From: Methanocorpusculum sp. | GTDB lineage: Archaea > Halobacteriota > Methanomicrobia > Methanomicrobiales > Methanocorpusculaceae | NCBI GenBank assembly: GCA_029987395.1 | Contig: DALTVX010000061.1 | Location: 1 to 14,584 of the forward strand | Direction of reading: 5' to 3' | DNA length: 14,584 nt | Shown here: positions 1 to 6,794 of the stretch, piece after piece | How the letters are laid out: the number at the start of each line of letters is the position of its first letter | How positions within the stretch are numbered: the stretch's first letter is position 1 | Made by a program: the position numbers and the translations under genes | Notes under the pieces: generated by a model | Seen by the model: the letters and a program-made list of their open reading frames with translations, nothing else | Database searches by the model: none | What the model was told of the DNA's origin: nothing

Positions 1-427
1 AGCGTTTTCAGCATCTGAAAACCCAGTGATCAACCTCAAAAGCAAGAACATTATGGGAGTTGTTGTACCCAAGATCGAGGCCCAGAGTGTTAAGAAGTCT
101 CTGACAAACCGCGGTTACGGCGTTCTTGGAACGTCGGCCGCAATCGATGAGGCCGCTGATGCATTCGAGGAGCTAGTGGAGTGTATCATCCTCTCCGCCG
201 AACTTGAGACGACTATGAAGCGCCTCTTAGACGAGATCGAAAGTACAAAGCGCCGTGTGAATGCCCTGGAATACAAGGTGATTCCGGAGTTAGTCGAAGC
301 CCGTAACTTTATCAAGATGCGGCTCGACGAAATGGAACGTGAAGAACTGTTCCGTATGAAAAGATCAAAAAGTAAGTCTGCAGCAAGAGCCGCGTTAGCA
401 GCTGCTGCAAAGGCAGCGAACGTCTAA
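1..427 (+). CDS. atpD: A-type (V-like) ATP synthase subunit D, C-terminal part
   Basis: Subunit D is the central-stalk protein of the archaeal A1Ao ATP synthase. It forms a long coiled coil inside the A3B3 head and couples membrane ion flow to ATP synthesis. The reading frame is open from base 2 to the left edge, so the N-terminus lies outside the window. The GTG at 26 is an internal valine, not the start. The visible residues include the family signatures GVVVPKIE, RGYGVLGTSAAID and LLDEIESTKRRVNALEY, followed by a helical stretch rich in Glu, Arg and Leu (PELVEARNFIKMRLDEMERE) and an Ala/Lys-rich tail. The tail has no clear fold and is typical of archaeal D subunits. In related genomes this gene usually ends an atp operon, which fits the hairpins just downstream. 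Identity is confident; only completeness is limited. Confidence 0.95.
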   Translation, partial: AFSASENPVINLKSKNIMGVVVPKIEAQSVKKSLTNRGYGVLGTSAAIDEAADAFEELVECIILSAELETTMKRLLDEIESTKRRVNALEYKVIPELVEARNFIKMRLDEMEREELFRMKRSKSKSAARAALAAAAKAANV

Positions 428-441
428 ATCGGTTTTTCTAA

Positions 442-496
442 AGGTCGAAGGGACCTCAGGGACTCTCGGTGATAACCGGGGGTTCTCTAACCCGGT
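442..496 (+). terminator. Two short hairpins plus T-rich tail after subunit D
   Basis: Two perfect inverted repeats follow the stop codon. The first is AGGTC at 442-446 pairing with GACCT at 452-456 (5-base loop). The second is ACCGGG at 475-480 pairing with CCCGGT at 491-496 (10-base loop). Several T-runs lie between about 500 and 535. This would suit transcription termination of the upstream ATP synthase operon. Archaeal termination depends mainly on the T-runs, so the role of the hairpins is inferred. No C/D or H/ACA guide-RNA signature was recognised. Confidence 0.5.
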
Positions 497-549
497 CTCT
501 TTATTTCATTTTTACTGTTTTTTCATCAATTGAGCAGAATATGTTTTTT

Positions 550-592
550 CTCGAATCGAGCCATACAAATGATCTGCGGATCTGCTCGAGCA
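550..592 (+). repeat. Cluster of inverted and direct repeats upstream of the hydrolase gene
   Basis: The region holds CTCGA-A-TCGAG (550-560), the direct repeat GATCTGC twice (571-577 and 579-585), and the perfect 10-bp palindrome TGCTCGAGCA (583-592). TCGAGC at 556-561 can also pair with GCTCGA at 584-589. The cluster sits about 25-65 bases upstream of the predicted TATA box, where archaeal activators often bind. The repeats are visible in the sequence; a regulatory function is inference. Confidence 0.4.
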
Positions 593-613
593 TGAACCTT
601 TTTTTTTGACGAA

Positions 614-627
614 AATATTCATATTAT
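614..627 (+). promoter_or_regulatory. TATA-like promoter of the hydrolase gene, probably leaderless
   Basis: The AT-rich element AATATTCATATTAT is centred about 30 bases before the ATG at 651 and is preceded by a purine-rich BRE-like CGAAA. No Shine-Dalgarno sequence precedes the ATG. The spacing would put the transcription start at or a few bases before the start codon, as expected for a leaderless archaeal mRNA. Confidence 0.45.
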
Positions 628-650
628 CTGCCGTCCTTTAACTGTAAACA

Positions 651-1598
651 ATGAATGCTCTGTTCCCCGCCGATAAAGCTGATAAAATAGCTGACATGTT
701 TTCCTTTACAGATGAAGAGAAAAAACGTTTTCTCGATAATGTCACCGAAATCCTAAATACCCATGGGATAGAGAATTCTGAAAAAATAATCACTGCGATC
801 TACGGATATGCTGAGCTGTTCGCCTCAAGCACGGGAGCTGGCTATCTTCCCAATATATCTGAACATACCTTTGGAGATGTGCATGTCACAAAAATCGAGC
901 CACCGTGCGGAAGTAACACTTATATCGTGAAAACACCCAAAGGGTTTTTAACAATAGACGGCGGGTTTCCCTGTTATACTAATGAGTTGAAGCAGACCAT
1001 CCTCTCGATCTACCCATATTTTTTCAAGAAAAAGGCCAACCTCCTTATCACCCACATCGATATGGACCATATGGGAGCAATGGATCTTTTTGACTGTGTG
1101 TATCTGAATGAGACGAGTCTTAAAAACTTCAGAAGGGAAGCTGCAGGACTTGGAAACTTCCGAGTGAAAAATGAGAGTCGTGCTCCGTTCTACCAGATGG
1201 TGGTCATGCTGACGGATTATAAAACACCGTCTTTATCAAACATCAAACTCGTGAACACACAAAAACCCGATCTTTCACTTCCCCTCTCGTATATCGGTGA
1301 ATTGAAGACGATCGGTCTCACCTTTTCGATCTATGAAGGGTTTGGCGGTCACGTCGAAGGTTCGATGATCTTTCTCGAGAAGGATATCGGCCTCATGTTC
1401 ACCGGGGATATCCTGATCAATCCAGACGGATTTACACCAGAACAACTGAAACGAAACAGATATCCGGCTATCCTTGCGGGCGGAAGTGTGAACGAGGATT
1501 CGAAAAAAGCGGCAGCAGAGCGAAACGCTGCGTATGAGATGATGCAAAAAAGGCGATGGACGGTTTTTCCGGGTCATGGAGATGTTTTCCAGCTCTGA
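651..1598 (+). CDS. Metallo-beta-lactamase-fold hydrolase
   Basis: This 315-residue protein has an N-terminal helical segment (about residues 1-75) followed by an MBL-fold domain. The metal motif is THIDMDHMG, with H135, D137, D139 and H140. It matches HxHxDH except that the second His is Asp; the HxDxDH form is known from ComEC-type MBL domains. Other ligand positions are present: H234 in GHVEGS, D253 in FTGD and H309 in FPGHGD. A binuclear metal centre with one changed ligand is therefore likely, hydrolysing an ester, phosphodiester or thioester. The substrate cannot be told. No signal peptide or membrane segment is seen, so it should be cytosolic. It stands alone between the ATP synthase operon and the convergent S17e gene. 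The fold is confident; the role is unknown. Confidence 0.85.
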   Translation: MNALFPADKADKIADMFSFTDEEKKRFLDNVTEILNTHGIENSEKIITAIYGYAELFASSTGAGYLPNISEHTFGDVHVTKIEPPCGSNTYIVKTPKGFLTIDGGFPCYTNELKQTILSIYPYFFKKKANLLITHIDMDHMGAMDLFDCVYLNETSLKNFRREAAGLGNFRVKNESRAPFYQMVVMLTDYKTPSLSNIKLVNTQKPDLSLPLSYIGELKTIGLTFSIYEGFGGHVEGSMIFLEKDIGLMFTGDILINPDGFTPEQLKRNRYPAILAGGSVNEDSKKAAAERNAAYEMMQKRRWTVFPGHGDVFQL

Positions 1599-1610
1599 AA
1601 ACTACGAAAT

Positions 1611-1627
1611 AACGTGAGTTTCACGTT
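1611..1627 (+). terminator. Perfect hairpin downstream of the hydrolase gene
   Basis: AACGTGA (1611-1617) pairs exactly with TCACGTT (1621-1627) across a 3-base loop, 12 bases after the hydrolase stop codon. A TATCCTTTTTG stretch lies about 20 bases further on. This probably marks the 3' end of the hydrolase mRNA. Confidence 0.5.
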
Positions 1628-1663
1628 TATCAAAATAAATTCTATATCCTTTTTGAAACAAAG

Positions 1664-1689
1664 AACGTCTGAAAAAATTAAAAGACGTT
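1664..1689. repeat. Inverted repeat between convergent genes
   Basis: AACGTCT (1664-1670) is the exact reverse complement of AGACGTT (1683-1689), with a 12-base A-rich loop. Read on the minus strand the loop is T-rich, so this could act as a second stop for S17e transcripts. Read on the plus strand it could stabilise the hydrolase mRNA end. Confidence 0.4.
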
Positions 1690-1691
1690 AG

Positions 1692-1721
1692 AAAAAAATA
1701 TTGGGCCGGTAAAGTTACCGG
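1692..1721 (-). terminator. S17e terminator whose stem contains the stop codon
   Basis: On the minus strand CCGGTAA (1721-1715) pairs perfectly with TTACCGG (1712-1706). A run of seven T (1698-1692) follows about seven bases later. The TAA inside the first arm is the S17e stop codon, so coding sequence and terminator overlap. The stem plus T-run resembles an intrinsic terminator; in archaea the T-run alone may be enough. Confidence 0.6.
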
Positions 1722-1909
1722 ATTGTGTGGGGTTTGTTGGACTTGCGGGTAACGTACCCTGCAACGCGGTTACGGATCATTTTGCTCTCGATGGTAGTGA
1801 TCTCACTAACAACTTTCTTGTTGTCGTCAAAATTGCCGTTGAAGCTTTTTCCGTGCTGTTCGAGAAGGGCGATGCCAATTGATTTGATATAACTTGGTTT
1901 GATTCCCAT
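1715..1909 (-). CDS. rps17e: 30S ribosomal protein S17e
   Basis: This 64-residue protein is the archaeal form of the small-subunit ribosomal protein S17e, which is absent from bacteria. It begins MGIKPSYIKSIG and contains NGNFDDNKKVV and SKMIRNRVAGYVTR, all characteristic of the family, and it has the usual archaeal length. The ATG is preceded on the minus strand by GAGGA with 6-base spacing, a good ribosome binding site that overlaps the TGA stop of the upstream ThiN gene. Only 9 bases separate the two genes, so translation is probably coupled. It is the last gene of the HD-ThiN-S17e unit and ends in a hairpin plus T-run. Confidence 0.96.
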   Translation of the reverse strand: MGIKPSYIKSIGIALLEQHGKSFNGNFDDNKKVVSEITTIESKMIRNRVAGYVTRKSNKPHTIR

Positions 1910-1918
1910 GAGTATTCC

Positions 1919-2431
1919 TCAGATGTCTATATATGTAAGACGTTGAGATATGATAAGTATTCTGTTTGCTACTTCGTCCGGAGTGGTTCCAAGGATGTAT
2001 ATTCTTCCAGGCCCGCGGAAAGATTCTGGACTGGCTATCGCAAGAGGGACGCCCTTTCTGCAGACGGAAGAGATACCCCAGTCCATGGTTGAAATACCGA
2101 CCGGATACTTTTCTTGATCATACACCTCAACATCCCGGAGCGTTTCAATAGCTGTTTCGAGGATATCATCTTCATATCGTATGCATGCAACAGAACGGAT
2201 GCTCTGATCAAAGCGCCGTACGGTAAGAAGTGTTCGCACGATCGGCTCATCAACACCAAACCCAACACTTGATCCCCGTGCTATCGCAATACCTTTCTGA
2301 TCTGTCGCATGTACGGTAGCATAGGCGAGCGCAAGATCATCTTTTGGTATGATGTAGCGCGAAACATCCAGGAGCTTTCCATGGGCTTTCTGGAGATCAC
2401 GAAGAACAGATGACTGAGCTGCTGCAGACAT
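1919..2431 (-). CDS. thiN: Stand-alone ThiN-domain protein (thiamine-phosphate synthase family)
   Basis: In archaea ThiN joins HMP-pyrophosphate to the thiazole phosphate to make thiamine phosphate, replacing bacterial ThiE. It usually occurs as the C-terminal domain of ThiDN, or as a sensor domain behind a helix-turn-helix (ThiR). This 170-residue protein carries the ThiN pattern: DVSRYIIPKDDLALAYA near residues 22-38, SSVGFGVDEPIVRTLLTVRRFD at about 54-75, IRSVACIRYEDDILE at 78-92 and STMDWGISS at 114-122. It lacks both a ThiD domain and a DNA-binding domain; only about 20 residues precede the ThiN region. Its ATG overlaps the upstream HD gene stop by one base (TAATG). It could be a true synthase or a ligand-binding relative. 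The family is fairly sure; the activity is inferred. Confidence 0.8.
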   Translation of the reverse strand: MSAAAQSSVLRDLQKAHGKLLDVSRYIIPKDDLALAYATVHATDQKGIAIARGSSVGFGVDEPIVRTLLTVRRFDQSIRSVACIRYEDDILETAIETLRDVEVYDQEKYPVGISTMDWGISSVCRKGVPLAIASPESFRGPGRIYILGTTPDEVANRILIISQRLTYIDI

Positions 2432-2982
2432 TAATTCAGCCCCAGTTCATCTTTTATTGCGGTTATTTCAGTGATGGCGATCTCGTACATCCGTTCACGT
2501 GGAATGAGGGCATCCCCCATCGAAATCCTCGTCCGATCGCATCCTGCGGCAAATGATGCAGCCTTATATTTCTTCGTCACCGTGTTCACAGAAACGTCGG
2601 TGATCTTCCCCCCTTTGACATAAGCGCAGGCAACGATCAAACCTGATACACTGTCAGCAACCTGAAGACAGATCTCGACAAGGTTCGTGTAGTCAGCGCC
2701 AAACAGCATATGATTATGACGTTTGATCGGAAGTGCGATCTCGTCCCCGACACCGGCCAGACGAAGAATGTCGTATCCGACGATCCCGTGCTTTTCCATA
2801 TCTTCATGTATCTCTTCAAAGTCTATATCGTGAAGGATGCCTATGGTTTCCCAAAGGACTGTGTCTTGTCCTAACTCAGCAGCCAGACCTTTCATTACTG
2901 CGGCTGTAGAAAGACAATGACCTACGAGTGAGGGGGAGGTGACGTGTTCTTTGAGGAGTGTAAGTGCCTCGGTTTTATCCAT
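2431..2982 (-). CDS. HD-domain phosphohydrolase
   Basis: This 183-residue protein has the HD-superfamily metal-binding pattern: H22, the H51-D52 doublet in GILHDIDFE, H89 in IKRHNH and D110 in LQVADSV. HD proteins of this small type are metal-dependent phosphohydrolases, often acting on nucleotides, but the substrate cannot be predicted here. It is soluble with no signal peptide. It is the first gene of a tight minus-strand unit with ThiN (1-base overlap) and S17e. One possibility, inferred only from this order, is removal of a phosphate during cofactor or nucleotide turnover. The upstream AT-rich region is shared with a divergent small membrane gene. No clear Shine-Dalgarno sequence precedes the ATG. 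Confidence 0.85.
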   Translation of the reverse strand: MDKTEALTLLKEHVTSPSLVGHCLSTAAVMKGLAAELGQDTVLWETIGILHDIDFEEIHEDMEKHGIVGYDILRLAGVGDEIALPIKRHNHMLFGADYTNLVEICLQVADSVSGLIVACAYVKGGKITDVSVNTVTKKYKAASFAAGCDRTRISMGDALIPRERMYEIAITEITAIKDELGLN

Positions 2983-2984
2983 GT

Positions 2985-2994
2985 TCTATATATG
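2985..2994 (+). promoter_or_regulatory. TATA-like element between divergent genes
   Basis: TCTATATATG lies in the short divergent gap. It is about 48 bases upstream of the small membrane gene start at 3038, giving a leader near 20 bases if used in the plus direction. In the minus direction it lies only a few bases before the HD gene ATG, too close to act as its TATA box. That gene may instead use the AT-rich bases near 3000-3014. Confidence 0.35.
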
Positions 2995-3037
2995 GGATAT
3001 GAAAAGGGATAAGAGTCGCTACGCACAATGTATTTGC

Positions 3038-3220
3038 ATGAAAGATTGGATACTTGATGTGATCATTGGCATCTCGGCAATTATTTTGTTCGCCATTCTG
3101 CTTCTGACTCTGCCGCAGGTCCTTCCAGCGGCATATGGATATGTAGCAGCATTCCTGATATTTGTAGCATACCTGACTGGAGCAGGACTTACCGTAATCA
3201 AAGGTGCAATTCGGAAATAA
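3038..3220 (+). CDS. Small two-helix membrane protein, unknown function
   Basis: This 60-residue protein begins MKDWILDVIIG and has two hydrophobic segments, about residues 5-27 and 31-54, separated by PAAYGY. It ends with a basic IKGAIRK tail, giving a hairpin topology with the tail probably cytoplasmic. The ATG at 3038 is preferred because the frame upstream is polar, overlaps the HD gene and lies before the likely transcription start. A longer form from the ATG at 2999 (73 residues) cannot be excluded. No Shine-Dalgarno sequence is visible. I recognise no family. The sustained hydrophobic pattern and the T-rich terminator right after the stop support it as a real gene. Confidence 0.6.
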   Translation: MKDWILDVIIGISAIILFAILLLTLPQVLPAAYGYVAAFLIFVAYLTGAGLTVIKGAIRK

Positions 3221-3250
3221 TTTTTATTTTTTAGTAAAATTAAAAAAAAG
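3221..3250. terminator. Bidirectional T-rich terminator between convergent genes
   Basis: The 30-base gap between the small membrane gene and the convergent ligase gene has TTTTTATTTTTT on the plus strand and, at its right end, a run of eight A that reads as T on the minus strand. Each gene therefore meets an oligo-T stretch just after its stop, the usual archaeal termination signal. Confidence 0.6.
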
Positions 3251-4939
3251 TTACTCGCGTGACTCGAGTGCTTTAAAGTCTGTTTTATTCATTTTAGTAA
3301 GAGGCATTGCATCTAGGATAGAAACTGAGATCGGAACACTCCAGTGATTTAGATTCGATTTTGCAAATTCGAGGATATCCTTTATTGCGGTCTCGGGATC
3401 GATCTTATTTGCAAGAGTGACATAAAGTTTGATTCTAGTATCGGCCTTCCATGGGATGCCCATGGCGCATGACTGCGAAATGATGGGGCATTTTTCCATT
3501 ACTGCTTCAATCATGAGCGGATAGACGTTGTATCCGTTGACCTTAACCAGCCGCTTATATCTACATATGAAATTGATGTTGTCCCCCGGGTCGATGGAAA
3601 CGATATCCCCGGTGTGGAGCCAAACACGGCCGTCTGCATGCATACGAAGAACGAGGTCGGTCTCTTCGGGGTTTTTATAATAACCGTTCATGATAGCAGG
3701 ACCGAGCATGCACAGCTCTCCTTCCTCGGGATTGGGCAGAACATCGTTCGTTCCAGGAACGACAACACATATTTCCATTCCTTCGAATGGGACACCTACA
3801 CCACCCTCCTTTAAGCTAGTATAATGGACGCCAGTGATGACACAGGCTCCTCCGGCTTCGGTCAGACCATATCCTGGTCTGAACTCTGCACCACCGTGTT
3901 CTTTTCCAAGAATGTCATTATACCGGTAGGCAAGATCTGGAGAGACACGATCTCCTCCGCAGACCAGATGCTTGACACAGGAGAGATCCTTTCCTTTGAG
4001 ATGTGGATACATCCGCTCATACATCGCAGGGACACCGCAAAGGAATGCCATCTCCTGTTCAACAACGAGACGAGCGCACTCTTTAGCATCGAATTTTGGA
4101 CAGAGAACTACCCGCATTCCTGAAGAAAGCGGCGTATGGATACAAACGGCCAAACCAAAGGCATGAAATATTGGAAGGACAGCAAGGAAACCGTCACCTA
4201 TGTGAGGAATGCCGTTAGCGTAGTTATAAAGAAGATCACTAGCCAGATAATTGATCGAGGTGTTGGAAAGCATAACACCTTTGGAAGGACCGGTAGTTCC
4301 TCCGGTGTACATGATAACCGCAGTCTCCTCACACTTGACATCGTGCGGCGGGAGAGGAGTGGTTTTTAGGGATGCAACTCCTTCTGCAAGAAGCGTGGTC
4401 CATTCTGTCGATTTACCACTGGTCTGTTTGGCATGCCTAACCGAATGATTGTAGACCGTTTTCATGATCTTCCCTTTAATACCTGAAGGGAAGTATTCGG
4501 GTGTTTTACAGCGTATGACCTCTACATCAAGATCGGAACAGAGTTCTTCGTTGAGTTCAAAGGTCAAAACGATATTGGATTTGGTGAGCTCTACCGCATA
4601 TCTAAATTCATCTTTGGTCGATAACGGGTGAACGAGGTTGCATACCGCACCGATCCTGTTCGCTGCATACGCGGCGATTAAACTTTGGGGAATATTCGGC
4701 AAAAAAATGGTGACGAAATCACCTTTTTTTACTCCATGCTGGATGAAACCGGCAGCACAGGCATGTATCTGAGCCAGAAAATCAGGATAGGATATATAGT
4801 TATTATAATACTGAAGGGCAGTCGCTTTCGGTCCGGCGTGATTTGCACCATACGTGAGCATGGTATAGAGAGACCGTTTCGTCTCATTGGTATACTCCAG
4901 TTTGGTGGCTGAATCATTTCTATATATGCGAGCTGTCAT
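3251..4939 (-). CDS. Acyl-CoA synthetase-like AMP-forming ligase, copy A
   Basis: This 562-residue member of the ANL (acyl-CoA synthetase/NRPS/luciferase) superfamily would activate a carboxylic acid with ATP to an acyl-adenylate and then pass the acyl group to CoA or another thiol. Visible motifs in order are the P-loop YTGGTTGPSKG (211-221), GYGLTEAGG (356-364), TGD (443-445) and the hinge region KRLVKVNGYNVYP (462-474). The C-terminal catalytic lysine is K552 in TKMNK, where Asn replaces the usual Gly. It is full length with no signal peptide. It aligns gap-free with the neighbouring copy B over all 562 residues (347 identical by hand count). Copy A has GG where copies B and C have CG after GYGLTEA. 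It has its own TATA-like box and no Shine-Dalgarno sequence, so it is probably leaderless. The substrate is unknown; a fatty, branched-chain or aryl acid is possible. Confidence 0.88.
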   Translation of the reverse strand: MTARIYRNDSATKLEYTNETKRSLYTMLTYGANHAGPKATALQYYNNYISYPDFLAQIHACAAGFIQHGVKKGDFVTIFLPNIPQSLIAAYAANRIGAVCNLVHPLSTKDEFRYAVELTKSNIVLTFELNEELCSDLDVEVIRCKTPEYFPSGIKGKIMKTVYNHSVRHAKQTSGKSTEWTTLLAEGVASLKTTPLPPHDVKCEETAVIMYTGGTTGPSKGVMLSNTSINYLASDLLYNYANGIPHIGDGFLAVLPIFHAFGLAVCIHTPLSSGMRVVLCPKFDAKECARLVVEQEMAFLCGVPAMYERMYPHLKGKDLSCVKHLVCGGDRVSPDLAYRYNDILGKEHGGAEFRPGYGLTEAGGACVITGVHYTSLKEGGVGVPFEGMEICVVVPGTNDVLPNPEEGELCMLGPAIMNGYYKNPEETDLVLRMHADGRVWLHTGDIVSIDPGDNINFICRYKRLVKVNGYNVYPLMIEAVMEKCPIISQSCAMGIPWKADTRIKLYVTLANKIDPETAIKDILEFAKSNLNHWSVPISVSILDAMPLTKMNKTDFKALESRE

Positions 4940-4964
4940 GGACTATACATATATGAGAGGTGGG

Positions 4965-4974
4965 TATATTATAG
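4965..4974 (-). promoter_or_regulatory. TATA box of ligase copy A
   Basis: On the minus strand CTATAATATA is centred about 31 bases before the ATG at 4939. No ribosome binding site follows, so a leaderless or very short-leader transcript is expected. This gives copy A a promoter separate from copies C and B. Confidence 0.5.
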
Positions 4975-4987
4975 CTAGTGGTCGTAC

Positions 4988-5078
4988 AAAAATGAAAAAA
5001 ATATAGCATAAATACTCATATAATAACAAAACCAAAAGTCATTTATAGAATAGATAAAGTGTTCAGGACTGGGAACAC
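4988..5078 (-). terminator. Hairpin and oligo-T after ligase copy B
   Basis: On the minus strand, 23 bases after the copy B stop, GTGTTC (5078-5073) pairs with GAACAC (5064-5059) across an 8-base loop. T-rich sequence follows, ending in a T-run near 5000-4988. This probably ends the copy C-copy B transcript before the copy A promoter. Confidence 0.5.
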
Positions 5079-5101
5079 AACGAGGGAGAAATGTGAGGGT
5101 G

Positions 5102-6790
5102 TTAGACCCTGTCCTGCAAGGCCATATAATCGAGTTTATTCATCTTTGTCATCGGCATCTCATCAAGAATGACGACCATCTTTGGGACACTCCAGTGATT
5201 CAGATGTTCGTTTGCAAAGAAAAGGATCTGCTTTTCCGCTTCTGCATGATCCATCTTCTGTTTAAGCGTCACAAACAACTTGATCCTCCGGTCATCCCGC
5301 CACTTAAATCCAACGGCACATGATTTTGCGATGATTGAGCAGCCTTCCATCGTTGCTTCGATCAGAGGAGGATAAACGTTATATCCATTCACCTTGACCA
5401 GACGTTTGATCCGTGATCTAAAACAGAGGTTGTCCTCTTCACCTATGACAAATATATCTCCGGTATGGAGCCATAGTTTTCCGTCGGGATGGATTCTCAA
5501 TACATCGTCCGTGGCCTCGGGATTTTTATAATATCCTTTCATCAATGAAGGGCTCAGGATACACAGTTCTCCTTCTTCGCCTTTTGGCACAAGATCACAC
5601 GTCCCTGGTTTCACGAGACATATATCCGTTCCTTCGACCGGGAGCCCGACACACCCTTCAGGAAACGCACGGTAATTATTTTTTGTAAGAGAGCAGGTCC
5701 CGCAGGCTTCGGTAAGACCATAACCAGGACGAAACTCAGCCCCGCCCTTATCCTTTCCAAGAATTTCATTATACCGATAAGCCAGATCATGGCTCACCCA
5801 GTCGCCCCCACAGACCACATGTTTCATGAATGAGAGATCGTGTCCCTTCAGATGAGGATACATCCGCTCATACATAGCAGGCACGCCGATAACATATGCC
5901 ACCTTTTCTTTGAGAAGAAGGTTGCTACACTCCTTATCATTGAAACGAGGAGCAAGCATGACACGCATACCTGATGAGAGCGGAGCCTGGATACAGACAG
6001 CAAGACCGAACGCGTGGAACAGCGGAAGGATTGCCAAAAAACCGTCCCCGATATGGGCCGTGTTTGTCACGTTTTCTAGAAGAAGACGGGTCGTGACATA
6101 GTTCACCGACCAATTGGAGATCATGACGCCTTTTGCGGGTCCGGTCGTCCCCCCGGTGTACATTATCACTGCCGTGTCATCTGCCTTCACATCAGAAGGA
6201 GGGAGAGGTTTTATTTGTAGATATTTCTCACCTTCTGCTAAAAGGTCAGACCATTCGGTCACTCGTGCTTTTGCCTTCACCGATTTTCTGACCGTATAGG
6301 AGTACACGGCCTTCATCACAAACCCTTTTGGATTTTTGGGGAAGTAGCCGGGTGTCCTGCACCGTATGATATCGACATCCATGACGGCTGCAAGACCTTC
6401 GTTCAGTTCAAAGGTAAGAATAAGTTTACTATCCGTGAGTTTGACCGCTTGCTCCAGCTCTGAAAGGGTCGAAAGAGGATGGACCATATTGCATACTGCG
6501 CCGATCCTGTTTAAAGCGTACACTGCAATAACGCACTGCGGAATATTCGGGAGAAATACGGTGACAAGATCTCCTTTTTTCACGCCGTGTTCGAGAAATC
6601 CTGCGGCACATGTGTTGACAAGGTCATACAGTTCCCCGTATGAGATCCTATTATCAAAATATTGGATCGCTATGGCCTGTCGGCCTGCATGTTCCACACC
6701 ATAGTTGAACATGGAGTAGAGAGACTGTTTTGTCTCGTCGGAATACTCTAGTTCCGTTTTTGCATCATTTCGATATACCGCACGCGGCAT
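5102..6790 (-). CDS. Acyl-CoA synthetase-like AMP-forming ligase, copy B
   Basis: This 562-residue ANL-superfamily enzyme would form an acyl-adenylate and then an acyl thioester. The P-loop is YTGGTTGPAKG (211-221), the A5-type motif is GYGLTEACG (356-364), TGD is at 443-445, KRLVKVNGYNVYP at 462-474, and the catalytic lysine is K552 in TKMNK. All are at the same positions as in copy A, and the two align without a gap, with about 62% identity by hand. The most different stretches, around residues 51-60, 165-178, 231-245 and 291-300, are where substrate choice or surface contacts may differ. Its ATG lies 4 bases after the copy C stop, so the two are very likely cotranscribed and translationally linked. 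All catalytic motifs are intact, so it is not a decaying duplicate. The substrate cannot be read from sequence. Confidence 0.88.
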   Translation of the reverse strand: MPRAVYRNDAKTELEYSDETKQSLYSMFNYGVEHAGRQAIAIQYFDNRISYGELYDLVNTCAAGFLEHGVKKGDLVTVFLPNIPQCVIAVYALNRIGAVCNMVHPLSTLSELEQAVKLTDSKLILTFELNEGLAAVMDVDIIRCRTPGYFPKNPKGFVMKAVYSYTVRKSVKAKARVTEWSDLLAEGEKYLQIKPLPPSDVKADDTAVIMYTGGTTGPAKGVMISNWSVNYVTTRLLLENVTNTAHIGDGFLAILPLFHAFGLAVCIQAPLSSGMRVMLAPRFNDKECSNLLLKEKVAYVIGVPAMYERMYPHLKGHDLSFMKHVVCGGDWVSHDLAYRYNEILGKDKGGAEFRPGYGLTEACGTCSLTKNNYRAFPEGCVGLPVEGTDICLVKPGTCDLVPKGEEGELCILSPSLMKGYYKNPEATDDVLRIHPDGKLWLHTGDIFVIGEEDNLCFRSRIKRLVKVNGYNVYPPLIEATMEGCSIIAKSCAVGFKWRDDRRIKLFVTLKQKMDHAEAEKQILFFANEHLNHWSVPKMVVILDEMPMTKMNKLDYMALQDRV

Positions 6791-6794
6791 AATA

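Noticed and set aside
26..427. GTG at 26 as the start of a 133-residue protein
   Set aside because: The frame is open to the window edge and the upstream residues continue the subunit D sequence, so the gene is truncated by the window rather than starting here.
3614..4912. Several plus-strand open frames of 60-110 codons opposite the ligase genes, also opposite copA
   Set aside because: Their translations show no fold or family, lack ribosome binding sites and mirror the codon structure of the opposite genes. They are antisense shadows.
1919..4928. TCTATATATG occurring near 1926, 2985 and 4919
   Set aside because: Two of the three lie in coding sequence where they spell ordinary codons. The motif is AT-rich and low complexity, so a shared regulatory site is not supported.
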